From Neoluteolibacter marinus (lineage in GTDB: Bacteria; Verrucomicrobiota; Verrucomicrobiia; Verrucomicrobiales; Akkermansiaceae), in contig NZ_JACZFQ010000040.1 in assembly GCF_014904755.1 (NCBI RefSeq), positions 36,422-100,421 on the forward strand: DNA of 64,000 nucleotides, in the 5' to 3' direction. A model generated the notes under the pieces. It had not been told where the DNA came from, did not search any database, and was given only the letters and a program-made list of their open reading frames with translations. Positions 8,155 through 16,500 of the stretch are shown here, one piece after another. A program made the position numbers and the translations under genes. Position 1 is the stretch's first letter. Every line of letters begins with the position of its first letter.

Positions 8155-8751
8155 ATGGAACCTGACAAAGAGAAGAAGGAGTGGCCGCTGTGGTGGATCC
8201 TCCTCGGGGTTACCCTCCCTCTCTACGTCCTCGACCAGTGGACGAAGTTCTGGGTGGTGAAGCGCTTCGTGCCGCCGTGGATCGACCACGAGGACAAGAT
8301 CGTCGTCATCGAGAACTACTTCAATCTCCGCCGCGTCCACAACCAGGGCGTGGCCTTCGGCTTCGGCAATGGCAGCGATTGGGCGCCGGTGGTGTTCCTC
8401 GCGGTGCCGGTGATCGCATTGACCCTGATCACCTGGGGGGTGCGGAGGAAATTCTTCGCCGGCAACGGCGGCAAGTTCGCGGTCGGGCTGCTGCTGTGCG
8501 GGATTCTTGGCAACCTCACCGACCGGCTGGTCCAGGGGTCCTTGCTGGTGGAGATGAAGGGTGCCCCCTTGTGGGAGCGGTTGAAAGCGGGCTACGTGGT
8601 CGACTTCCTCGACTTCACCATCCCGGTGGTGAACTACAACTGGCCCTCCTTCAATGTCGCCGACTCCTGCATCTGTGTGGCGGCGGCGCTGCTGTTTTTC
8701 ACCGGCATGAAGGCGGACCTGAAGTCGGCGGGTGAAAAGAAGAAGGCTTGA
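8155..8751 (+). CDS. lspA: lipoprotein signal peptidase (signal peptidase II)
   Basis: An aspartyl membrane protease that cleaves prolipoprotein signal peptides. The conserved blocks are present: LDQWTKFW (26-33), NLRRVHNQGVAFGF (57-70), GGILGNLTDRL region with catalytic Asp123, and FNVAD with catalytic Asp170. Four hydrophobic segments fit the family topology. Length 198, slightly longer than E. coli LspA (164) because of a longer loop around residues 130-147. It lies directly behind ileS. The window encodes several lipoproteins that would be its substrates. Confidence 0.95.
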   Translation: MEPDKEKKEWPLWWILLGVTLPLYVLDQWTKFWVVKRFVPPWIDHEDKIVVIENYFNLRRVHNQGVAFGFGNGSDWAPVVFLAVPVIALTLITWGVRRKFFAGNGGKFAVGLLLCGILGNLTDRLVQGSLLVEMKGAPLWERLKAGYVVDFLDFTIPVVNYNWPSFNVADSCICVAAALLFFTGMKADLKSAGEKKKA

Positions 8752-8799
8752 GGTGCTGCCCGGCTCGCGGCTTGCCAGCCACGGCCGGCCGGGGATGAT

Positions 8800-9576
8800 G
8801 TGCCCGTGAGATGGTTTCTTTTCCTGCTGCTGGCTGTCGCGATGGCGGTGCCGGTGCTCCGCGCGGATGAGGAAACCTTCGTCGCCCCGCCGCGTCCCGA
8901 GGATGGCGTGTTCGACGAGGCGCGGCTTTTCGTGCGCAGCCCGGAGCGTCTCGCCAAGATCGTCGAGGCCCTGAGCCTGCTCGAGGAGGCCCACGGGTTT
9001 CATCTTTACTACGCGATTTACGATTCGCTGTTCGACACCACCGTGGCGGAGCGGGCCCAGCGATTGCAAGATGCCTGGGTGGGCGATGCGGCGGGGATGG
9101 TGCTGGTGCTCGAGGTGGACAGCCGCGCGTTCCAGGTGGGTCGGTCGCGGCCGCGGGAGACCGAGATCGAGCCGGGCATGAAAATGCAGCTGAAGGGGGC
9201 GACCGAGCTTTCTCCGGTCGAGCTGGCCGGGCTGGTTCGCGGCCTGGAAGGACGGCTGCGCGACGTCCCGGACCGCGAGGAAGTGGCGGAGGTCCTGGGG
9301 ATCGGCTTCGCGGAAGGTGTGTCGGCGCTTTTCGACGAGCACGATGCGATCCCGGAGGCGGCCACCCGGTCGCGGATGATCGCGCTGGCCGTCGGGTTGA
9401 TCGCCGCGACCGGATTGATCGCCCTGCTGGTGGTGGCCGGGCTGAAACGGGCCGAGGCGCGGGCCCAGGAGCGCTATGTTTTTCCGAAAGTCTCGGTCGG
9501 CATCCGACTCGGCGCGCCGTACGGAGGCGGCAAGGTCAGCTCGAGGACTTTCCGCCATCCCGGGCCGGAGTCGTAG
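8800..9576 (+). CDS. TPM-domain membrane protein
   Basis: An N-terminal signal peptide (RWFLFLLLAVAMAVPVLRA) is followed by a TPM-like domain of about 110 residues (VFDEARLF...AHGFHLYYAIYDSLFD...AGMVLVLEVDSRAFQVG). One transmembrane helix follows at about residues 185-208, and the tail is short, basic and cytoplasmic. TPM domains occur in envelope proteins, some linked to photosystem repair or to phosphatase activity; no specific function is claimed. The start is GTG at 8800 or GTG at 8806, both before the signal peptide. The last 41 bases overlap the convergent DUF2062 gene. Confidence 0.65.
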   Translation: MPVRWFLFLLLAVAMAVPVLRADEETFVAPPRPEDGVFDEARLFVRSPERLAKIVEALSLLEEAHGFHLYYAIYDSLFDTTVAERAQRLQDAWVGDAAGMVLVLEVDSRAFQVGRSRPRETEIEPGMKMQLKGATELSPVELAGLVRGLEGRLRDVPDREEVAEVLGIGFAEGVSALFDEHDAIPEAATRSRMIALAVGLIAATGLIALLVVAGLKRAEARAQERYVFPKVSVGIRLGAPYGGGKVSSRTFRHPGPES

Positions 9577-10111
9577 CCTGCTTCTGCCGGTGGAGGTGCG
9601 GCAGGTGGGGGAGGTGGTGCGGGAGGATCGCCGAAAAAAGGTGAACGAGGGGGAAGGCCAGCATGCCCATCAGGATTCCCGAGACGGCGGCGCCGAGCAT
9701 CAGGTCGATCGCCGCGCCGCCGAGGCCGGCGATCTGATCGGCGTCGTCGATGCCGGGCACGCGCAGGCCGATGTTCGATTGCAGCCAGCGGCCGAGCCAC
9801 AGCTGGGCCGGCAGGATGAAAGGGTAGGTGAAGGGATTGCTCAGCCAGGTGGAAACGATGGCGAAGGGAACGTTCGCCCGCAGCCAGGCCGCGATGACCC
9901 CGGCGCACAGGGATTGCGGGATGAAGGGGCTGATCAAACCGATGAAGAGGCCGATCGCCATGCCCTTGGCGACCGAGTCCCGGCAGGGTTTCCACAGCGA
10001 CTTGTGCATCAGCGGGCGGGTCAACTTTCGCCACCACGGCCGGTGACGCAGCCTCGGATGGCGCATTGCCCGATAGGCGCGCCTGACCATCCAAAGGTAC
10101 CGTTGCTTCAT
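9536..10111 (-). CDS. DUF2062 membrane protein
   Basis: A 191-residue protein with a basic N-terminus (MKQRYLWMVRRAYRAMRHPRLRHRPW), then hydrophobic segments with the DUF2062 hallmark STWLSNPFTYPFILPAQLWLG and the preceding GMAIGLFIGLISPFIPQS. Function is unknown; family members are inner-membrane proteins, sometimes near glycosyltransferases. ATG at 10109-10111 was chosen because longer versions add proline- and arginine-rich sequence unrelated to the family. It converges on the TPM-domain gene and is divergent from uppP with about 118 bp between them. Confidence 0.8.
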   Translation of the reverse strand: MKQRYLWMVRRAYRAMRHPRLRHRPWWRKLTRPLMHKSLWKPCRDSVAKGMAIGLFIGLISPFIPQSLCAGVIAAWLRANVPFAIVSTWLSNPFTYPFILPAQLWLGRWLQSNIGLRVPGIDDADQIAGLGGAAIDLMLGAAVSGILMGMLAFPLVHLFSAILPHHLPHLPHLHRQKQATTPARDGGKSSS

Positions 10112-10229
10112 GCCGACAAACCTCGCCCCCCCGGCAAGTGGGCAGAGCATCCGCGTGGAGTGCGGGTGATTCAACCGCAAATCCCTTGCCGGTTGGAATG
10201 AGGCTCTCCAGTGTCGCTCGCATCCTCCC

Positions 10230-11117
10230 ATGAACTGGTGGCAAGCGCTCATCCTCGGCATCATCGAGGGCCTCACGGAATACCTCCCGGTCAGTTCGAC
10301 CGGCCATCTCATCGTTGCCCAGCGGATGATGCTCGGCGACCTGACGGGCCAGGAAAAGGCGGCCGCGGATTGTTTCGCGATCTGCGTTCAGGGCGGCGCC
10401 ATCGCCGCGGTGCTGGGGCTTTACTGGCCGCGGGTCCGCCAGATGATCCTAGGCTTGCTGGGCAAGGACCGCGAAGGACTGCACCTGATTTTCGCGATCG
10501 TGGCCGGCTTCCTGCCGGCGGCGGTGATCGGGATCCTGGCCAACGACTGGATCGAGGAAAAGCTGTTCCATTTCAAGTGGGTCGCCTGGGCCTGGCTGGT
10601 CGGGGGCATCGCGATCCTGGTGGTGGACCGCTGGATGAAGAAGGGTGGCGGTTCGAAAGGCGTCGAGCTGGCCGAGATCACCCTCAAGATGGCGCTGGTG
10701 ATCGGCTTCGCGCAATGCGTCGCGATGTGGCCGGGAACCTCGCGCAGCTTGATGACCATCCTCGGCGGGATCCTGGTGGGTCTGCGTCTGGGGGCGGCGG
10801 TCGAGTTTTCCTTCCTGCTGGGGCTGGTGACGCTCGGTGCGGCCACCGCCAAGAAGGCGGTCTGGCCGGTCCATGACATCGCGGAGAAGTATGACCACAA
10901 GCTCGGCGGGGCGCTGCTGATGTGGGACAGCTACGGGCTGATCCCGCTGTTGATCGGCGTGATTGCCGCCACGGTGTCCGCGGCGATCGCGGTGAAGTGG
11001 ATGGTTGGCTACTTGAATCGCCGCGGTCTCGGCGTCTTCGGCTGGTACCGGATCGCCATCGCAATCGTGGCGGCAGCGATGATCGCCACCGATTTCCTCG
11101 GACTCGGGCAGGGTTGA
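10230..11117 (+). CDS. uppP: undecaprenyl-diphosphatase
   Basis: A BacA/UppP family membrane phosphatase, 295 residues, that regenerates the undecaprenyl phosphate carrier for peptidoglycan and other surface polymers. Signature blocks: GIIEGLTEYLPVSSTGHL near the N-terminus (catalytic Glu and Ser/His region) and MWPGTSRSLMTI (the PGxSRS phosphate-binding motif). About eight hydrophobic helices follow the family pattern. It starts 118 bp from the divergent DUF2062 gene. Confidence 0.96.
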   Translation: MNWWQALILGIIEGLTEYLPVSSTGHLIVAQRMMLGDLTGQEKAAADCFAICVQGGAIAAVLGLYWPRVRQMILGLLGKDREGLHLIFAIVAGFLPAAVIGILANDWIEEKLFHFKWVAWAWLVGGIAILVVDRWMKKGGGSKGVELAEITLKMALVIGFAQCVAMWPGTSRSLMTILGGILVGLRLGAAVEFSFLLGLVTLGAATAKKAVWPVHDIAEKYDHKLGGALLMWDSYGLIPLLIGVIAATVSAAIAVKWMVGYLNRRGLGVFGWYRIAIAIVAAAMIATDFLGLGQG

Positions 11118-11162
11118 GGGCGGCGCATTGCCATCGACATCGCCCCCGCGAGGTGGCATTCG

Positions 11163-12116
11163 ATGCAGCGATGGCCGATGAAAGGAGGGTATCCATTCCT
11201 GCTTCCAGGGCTGCTCGGAGCTCTCGTGGCCGGGCTGCAGTTGCCGCGGGATGCGCCTGAGGGATCGGCAACACTGCCTCCCGCCAGCCGGCGGACCAAG
11301 GTGGCGCCGCGACTGCCGGCGACGGGTCCGCAGGACCGTCCGGGGGACGCGCATCATCGGGAGCTCGACGGGACGATGTCCGGGGCGGAGATCGCCGCGA
11401 TGATGAGGGAGCGGCTGATGGAAGGGCTGCTTTGGCGGGAAAAGGAGCTGACCCCGGTGCTGGCGCTTCGCCGCGACCAATTGGATGACCTCGCGAAATG
11501 GCGGGATGAAGTCAGTGCCCGGATGGCGAAGGAGAGCGACTGGCTTGCGGTTCGCGAGGTCGGGAGCTCGTGCAACCAGCGGGCCTACGATCGTTATCTG
11601 GAGAGCCAGCTCGAAGGGGCGCAGACCAGGGTCTTCGACGAATTCCGGAGCGCCGAGCGGGAGCGGGTCCGTGATGCCGCGCTCGAGTCCTGCCTGGCGC
11701 CGTTTCCGGGCCGCGAGGGCATGGGGACGAGGCGGCTCGACCTGCTCCGGGCGACGTTGATGGAGGAAGCCGGGGCGGTGGCGGATTTCCGTGTCAATGA
11801 TCCCCGGCCGGTCGAGTTTTTCCATTCCAGTTTCGACCGCGACCCCCACGCCTTGGGGATTGAAGCCTTGGTCTGGGAGCACCTCGGGGATCGGATCGGG
11901 ATGCCGGATGGCGCGAGGCCGGAGGTGGAGGATTTCCGCCGGGAAGTCCGGGCCGTGATCGAAAGCCGTTTGGAGAAAGTGGGCCCGCTCCTCGATGCGG
12001 TGCAGCTCGAGGCCTATCGGGCTCGTCTGGAATCGGGGTGGTCCGATCCTTGGACGATGATGGCGCTTGCGCCGCGGGACCCGCCCGTGGCGACCCCGGG
12101 GCAGGTGTCGAATTAG
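11163..12116 (+). CDS. hypothetical exported protein
   Basis: Not recognised. A short N-terminal hydrophobic segment (FLLPGLLGALVAGLQL) could be a signal peptide or anchor. The rest is a charged, mostly helical protein (MSGAEIAAMMRERLMEGLLWREKEL, LESQLEGAQTRVFDEFRSAERERVRDA) with no familiar motif. Length 317; ATG at 11178 would remove five residues. It lies between uppP and an M23 peptidase on the same strand, so an envelope setting is plausible. Confidence 0.5.
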   Translation: MQRWPMKGGYPFLLPGLLGALVAGLQLPRDAPEGSATLPPASRRTKVAPRLPATGPQDRPGDAHHRELDGTMSGAEIAAMMRERLMEGLLWREKELTPVLALRRDQLDDLAKWRDEVSARMAKESDWLAVREVGSSCNQRAYDRYLESQLEGAQTRVFDEFRSAERERVRDAALESCLAPFPGREGMGTRRLDLLRATLMEEAGAVADFRVNDPRPVEFFHSSFDRDPHALGIEALVWEHLGDRIGMPDGARPEVEDFRREVRAVIESRLEKVGPLLDAVQLEAYRARLESGWSDPWTMMALAPRDPPVATPGQVSN

Positions 12117-12147
12117 ACTTGCGGGCAGGGGCCTCCGGCCTTGCACT

Positions 12148-12816
12148 GTGGGGGTGAGCGGATCGCCGCGAAAACCCGGCTTCCTCGCCGTCCTTGCCCT
12201 GTTCCTTGCATGCATCATGCCGGCGCTGGCGCAGCAAAGGACGGCGCGCGTGGCGTTGACCGACGGTTTTGATTTCCCGGTCGGGAAACCGGATGGAAAC
12301 GGCTACTACAAGGCCCGCGGCTTGCGCTTGAGGCCGCCCGTCCACTTCGGCGAGGACTGGAACGGCCGGGGCGGCGGCAACACCGACCTGGGCGACCCGG
12401 TCTACAGCATCGGCGACGGCGTGGTGACCTGGTCCTACGACGTTCGCGTCGGTTGGGGCAACGTGGTCATCATCCGTTACGCCTACCGCGAGCCCTCGAC
12501 CGGACAGGTGAAGTTTTGCGACGCGCTCTACGGGCATCTGAACGAGCGGATGGTGCGGGTGGGCCAGATCGTCAAGCGCGGCCAGCAGGTCGGCACCATC
12601 GGCAGCAACCGCGGGATGTACGCCGCGCACCTGCACTTCGAGATCCGCCACGACCTGACCGTTGGCATGCACCGGGAATCGGTGCCGCGGGACATGACCC
12701 ATTGGGCGGATCCGACCGAGTTCATCAAGCGCTACCGGCGCTTGAACCGCGACTGGGGCAAGGCGTCGATGCCGCTCGGCACCTACAAGGAATACAAGGG
12801 CTTCAAGGGGCTTTGA
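12148..12816 (+). CDS. M23 family metallopeptidase
   Basis: An exported protein with a signal peptide (FLAVLALFLACIMPALAQQ) and a LytM/M23 peptidase domain. HFGEDWNG gives the first His/Asp zinc ligands, and HLHFEIR near the C-terminal third gives the catalytic H-x-H. The intervening VGWGNVVIIRYA and KRGQQVGTIGSN are typical of the lysostaphin fold. Such enzymes cleave peptidoglycan peptide bridges. No ATG precedes the signal peptide in a sensible place, so GTG at 12148 (or 12154) is taken as the start; this is the uncertain part. A nuclease gene follows after 4 bp. Confidence 0.8.
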   Translation: MGVSGSPRKPGFLAVLALFLACIMPALAQQRTARVALTDGFDFPVGKPDGNGYYKARGLRLRPPVHFGEDWNGRGGGNTDLGDPVYSIGDGVVTWSYDVRVGWGNVVIIRYAYREPSTGQVKFCDALYGHLNERMVRVGQIVKRGQQVGTIGSNRGMYAAHLHFEIRHDLTVGMHRESVPRDMTHWADPTEFIKRYRRLNRDWGKASMPLGTYKEYKGFKGL

Positions 12817-12820
12817 CCGC

Positions 12821-13456
12821 ATGGCGCGACGCCGGCCGAGGAAGACCTGGCAGTGGGTCCTGCTGTTGATCGCGGCGGCGGTGCTGTGGTGGCTCGATCA
12901 CCGCAACGAGCTTCCTGCCGGAAAGCTCCCGACGGGCGCTTACCAGAGCTTCGCCGGCTGTCGTTGGGTGGATCACCGGCAGAACGACGGCGACAGCTTC
13001 CGCGTCCGCCTGCCGGACGGTCGGGTCGAGCAATTCCGCCTCTACTATGTAGACGCCCCGGAAAGTGACTTCCGCCGCTACAAGGGCGGCCGGAACAACT
13101 TTGACCGGATCCACGACCAGGCCAAGGATCTGGGGATTTCCGACGAACAGGCGGTCGAGATCGGCCGGCAGGCAAAGGCGAAAGTCCACCAATGGCTGGC
13201 GAGCACGGAGTTCACGGTCTTTACGGCTTGGGACGATCCCTTTGGCGATCACCGCTACCATGCCTTCATCGCACCGCCGGACGGTCCGATGGTTCACGAG
13301 TTTCTGGTGATCAATGGATTGGCAAGAATTCACACCAAAGCTGCCGGCCTTCCCGACGGCACCTCCGTGCACACGCGTCTGCGCGAGTTGCGGGAATTCG
13401 AGCGCATTGCAAAGCGCGACGGCCGTGGTGCCTGGGGCTTGGTGATTGAACGTTAG
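12821..13456 (+). CDS. thermonuclease-like (SNase) protein, membrane-anchored
   Basis: A basic N-terminus and one transmembrane or signal segment (WVLLLIAAAVLWWL) are followed by a staphylococcal-nuclease fold. NDGDSFRV and FRLYYVDAPESD match the family's DGDT and RLxxIDxPE blocks that bind calcium and substrate phosphate. A later Arg-rich region (RHR/KRDGRGAWG) closes the domain. Length 211. Extracellular or periplasmic nucleic-acid hydrolysis is inferred. It starts 4 bp after the M23 peptidase gene, so both are probably in one transcript. Confidence 0.75.
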   Translation: MARRRPRKTWQWVLLLIAAAVLWWLDHRNELPAGKLPTGAYQSFAGCRWVDHRQNDGDSFRVRLPDGRVEQFRLYYVDAPESDFRRYKGGRNNFDRIHDQAKDLGISDEQAVEIGRQAKAKVHQWLASTEFTVFTAWDDPFGDHRYHAFIAPPDGPMVHEFLVINGLARIHTKAAGLPDGTSVHTRLRELREFERIAKRDGRGAWGLVIER

Positions 13457-13548
13457 TTACTTTTAAAGTCAGGTCGAGGTCGACCCGAGGCTCGGGATGT
13501 GCTACCCGGAGTTGCTTTGCCGCGCCCCCCTGCGGTTCCCCCCAGTTC

Positions 13549-16500
13549 ATGAAAGCTCACGAAAAGGCACTGTTGGCCTTATGGTTCATCGCGCCCACGG
13601 CATCCGGAGTGCCCGTGATCAACGAGATCATGTACCGCCCCGGGATCTCCTACCCCGAGAACACCGCGCTGGAGTTCATCGAGATCCACAATCCGGACCA
13701 GCAGGCGGTCGATCTTTCCGGCTGGGCGCTCACCCGCGGGGTCGACTTCGTGTTTCCACCGGGTTCGATGCTGGGCCCCGGGGCCTACCGGGTGGTGGCG
13801 GCGGATCCGGTCGCCTTGGCGCTGGCGACCGGCGTGCCGGGGATCCTCGGTCCCTGGGAGCACGGCGATCAGCTCTCGAACCGTGGAGAACGGGTCACAC
13901 TTTCGAAGCCGGACGGAAACGGCGGGTTCGCGGAGGTCGATTCGATCCGCTATGCGGACGAAGGTGACTGGGGCTTCCGGACCTGGGATGACACCAACGG
14001 CTGGCGCTGGAACAGCCCGAGCAGCGGCGGCGGCGCGTCCTTGGAGCGGCGCAACCCGCACCTGGCCGTCGACAACGGACAGAACTGGGGTTCGTCACTG
14101 GCGACCGGCGGGTCTCCCGGGGCGCCCAATTCGTTGATCAGCGACGACATCGCGCCGGTCATCCTGAAGGTGCAGCATTCGCCCGCCGTGCCGCGCAGCG
14201 GCGACGTGGTCACCCTGTCGTGCGAGCTGGTCGATGAGAATGCCTCCGAAGCCTTGTTCGCGACGCTCCATTGGCGGGATGCGACGAGTGCTTCGCCCGG
14301 ACCCTTCCAGCCGCTGGCCATGAGCAACCAGGGCAACCGCCGCTTCACCGCCACCCTCGGGGCGATGCCGGACGGAACGATCATTGAGTTCTACGTGCAC
14401 GCCAGCGACGGCATCCTGACCCGCACCTGGCCGGCGCCGGTCTCGGACGGGCAGACCGCGAACTGCACCTATCAAGTCGACGACGAGCCGGAGAGCACCG
14501 CTGCGCCGACCTACCGGCTGATCCTGACGGCGGCGGAAAACGACAAGTACGAGGATCTTCAGTCCGAATACGGCCCGACCACCAACATCGACCGCGTCAA
14601 GGGCCCGGACCGCAAGTTCAATGTGACGCTCGTCGCGACCGAAGGCGGCGAGAAGACGATCCGCTATCGCACGGGGATGCGCATCCGCGGCAGCAGTTCG
14701 CGGAAGTTCGTCAACAAGTCGCTGCAGATCTCGATGCCGGCCGACGACGGCTGGGGCGGGGTGACCAAGTTCAATCTCAACGCCAAGTTCCCCTGGCTGC
14801 AGTTCCTCGGCATGAGGATGTACCAGGCTACCGGCCTGCCGGCCAACGACACCACGCCCGTCGAGGTCCGCCGCAACGGCATCGAGCGGACCACGGGCAG
14901 CTCGGGGGATGATCCGGACCATGGCATGTGGGTGCGCATGGAAGCCATCGACAGCGACTACGTCGACAACCACTGGCCGACCGCCCCGGACGTGCAGGTC
15001 TACCGCAAGAACGAGGACAAGACCGAGTGGTCCAACATCGGCACCGCACCGGCAACGCCCGACGGGGTCTATTCCGGCTGGCTCAAGCGCAACCACAGCG
15101 GCCGCAACGACTGGTCCGACGTGATCGCCTTTTCAGACCTCTGGCAGTCGGTGTCGGAACCCTATTTCACCGGTGCCGACCCCGGCAATGTCGCCTCAGG
15201 CACCTGGACCAAGGCGCCGTTCAGCAACGCGGACATCGACAGCCTTTCGACGGTGGTGGACTTCGACCAGCTGGCGCGCTGGCTGGCGCTGATGACCATC
15301 ATCGACAACCGCGAATCGAGCCTCTCCAACGGCGAGGACGAGGACTACGCGGCGGTCTGGGTTGACGATGGCAGCCACCGGCGGATGCAACTTTTGCCGC
15401 ACGACCTGGACACCATCGTCGGGCAGGGGGACGACCCTGCTTCACCGACCCGTGACGATTTGTTCGAGTCGACCGAATCCGGCGACATCTTCGAGGGCTT
15501 CCTGCCGCTGATCGGGGACAACGACGATCCCGGCAACGCGTTGATCCTGGAGAAATACTTTGGTGCCATCCGCGAGATGTTCGGCGGGCCCTTCGATGCC
15601 GAAACCACCACCAACCCCAATCCGCCGTTCCATGCCTTCGTGGACAACTTGCTCGGGGATTGGGTGCCGGCGTCGGTCCGCGGCGAGATGAAAAGTTACA
15701 TGACCTCCCGCCAGAACTACCTGCTCGGGAAGGTCGGGGCCGGAAAGATCGTGCCGCCGGCGCCGACCAGTCACGGCACCTTCACCCGGGCTGCGGCCGG
15801 TGACTTGCGGATCAACGAGGTGCTTGCGGTCAACGTCTCCACCTACCCCGGTGGCGGTTCGTTTCCCGATGTGATCGAGCTGCACAACAGCGGCACCAGC
15901 GGGATCGCCCTGGCCGGCCATGTCATCGCGGATGCGTCCAACGAGTATGTTTTTCCCGCAGGCAGCGGCAATGTCCCTGCCGGGGGATTCAAGATCGTGA
16001 CCTCGGACACCCTGGGTTTCGGCCTGGCGGCGGAAGGCGACCGGGTCGAGCTGAGGAACAACCTCGGAGAAGTGCTGGATGAAGTGGACTTCGGGCCGCA
16101 GGTCGCCGACAGGTCGATCGCGCGCGGTGCCTCCGACCCGGCAACCTGGGGGCTGGGCGAGCCGACCCTCAACGGTCCCAACGGCGATCCCGTTGGCCTG
16201 GGCGGCGTGGACCGGCTGTGGATCAACGAATGGGCCGGCAACACCGGCTTCCGCCTGGAGGACGACTTCGTCGAAATCCACAACTCCGCCAGTCTCCCGG
16301 TGGCGCTCTCCGGGCTGAGGTTGACCGACCACCTCAGCGCTTATCCCGACCGCTTTGTCTTTCCGGAGCTGAGCTTCTGCGCGCCGGGAGACTACCTGGT
16401 GCTGGACTCGGGGCGCCTGGGCTTCGGCCTCGACGGGCGCTCGGAGAACATCTGGCTGTGCGGGGAGAACGGCACCGTCATTCGCCACGTCGCGATGATT

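Noticed and set aside
13460..13470. ACTTTTAAAGT palindrome upstream of the giant secreted protein as a third copy of the ACTTTG operator
   Set aside because: Half-sites and spacing differ (no G, one central base), so it is probably an AT-rich promoter element.
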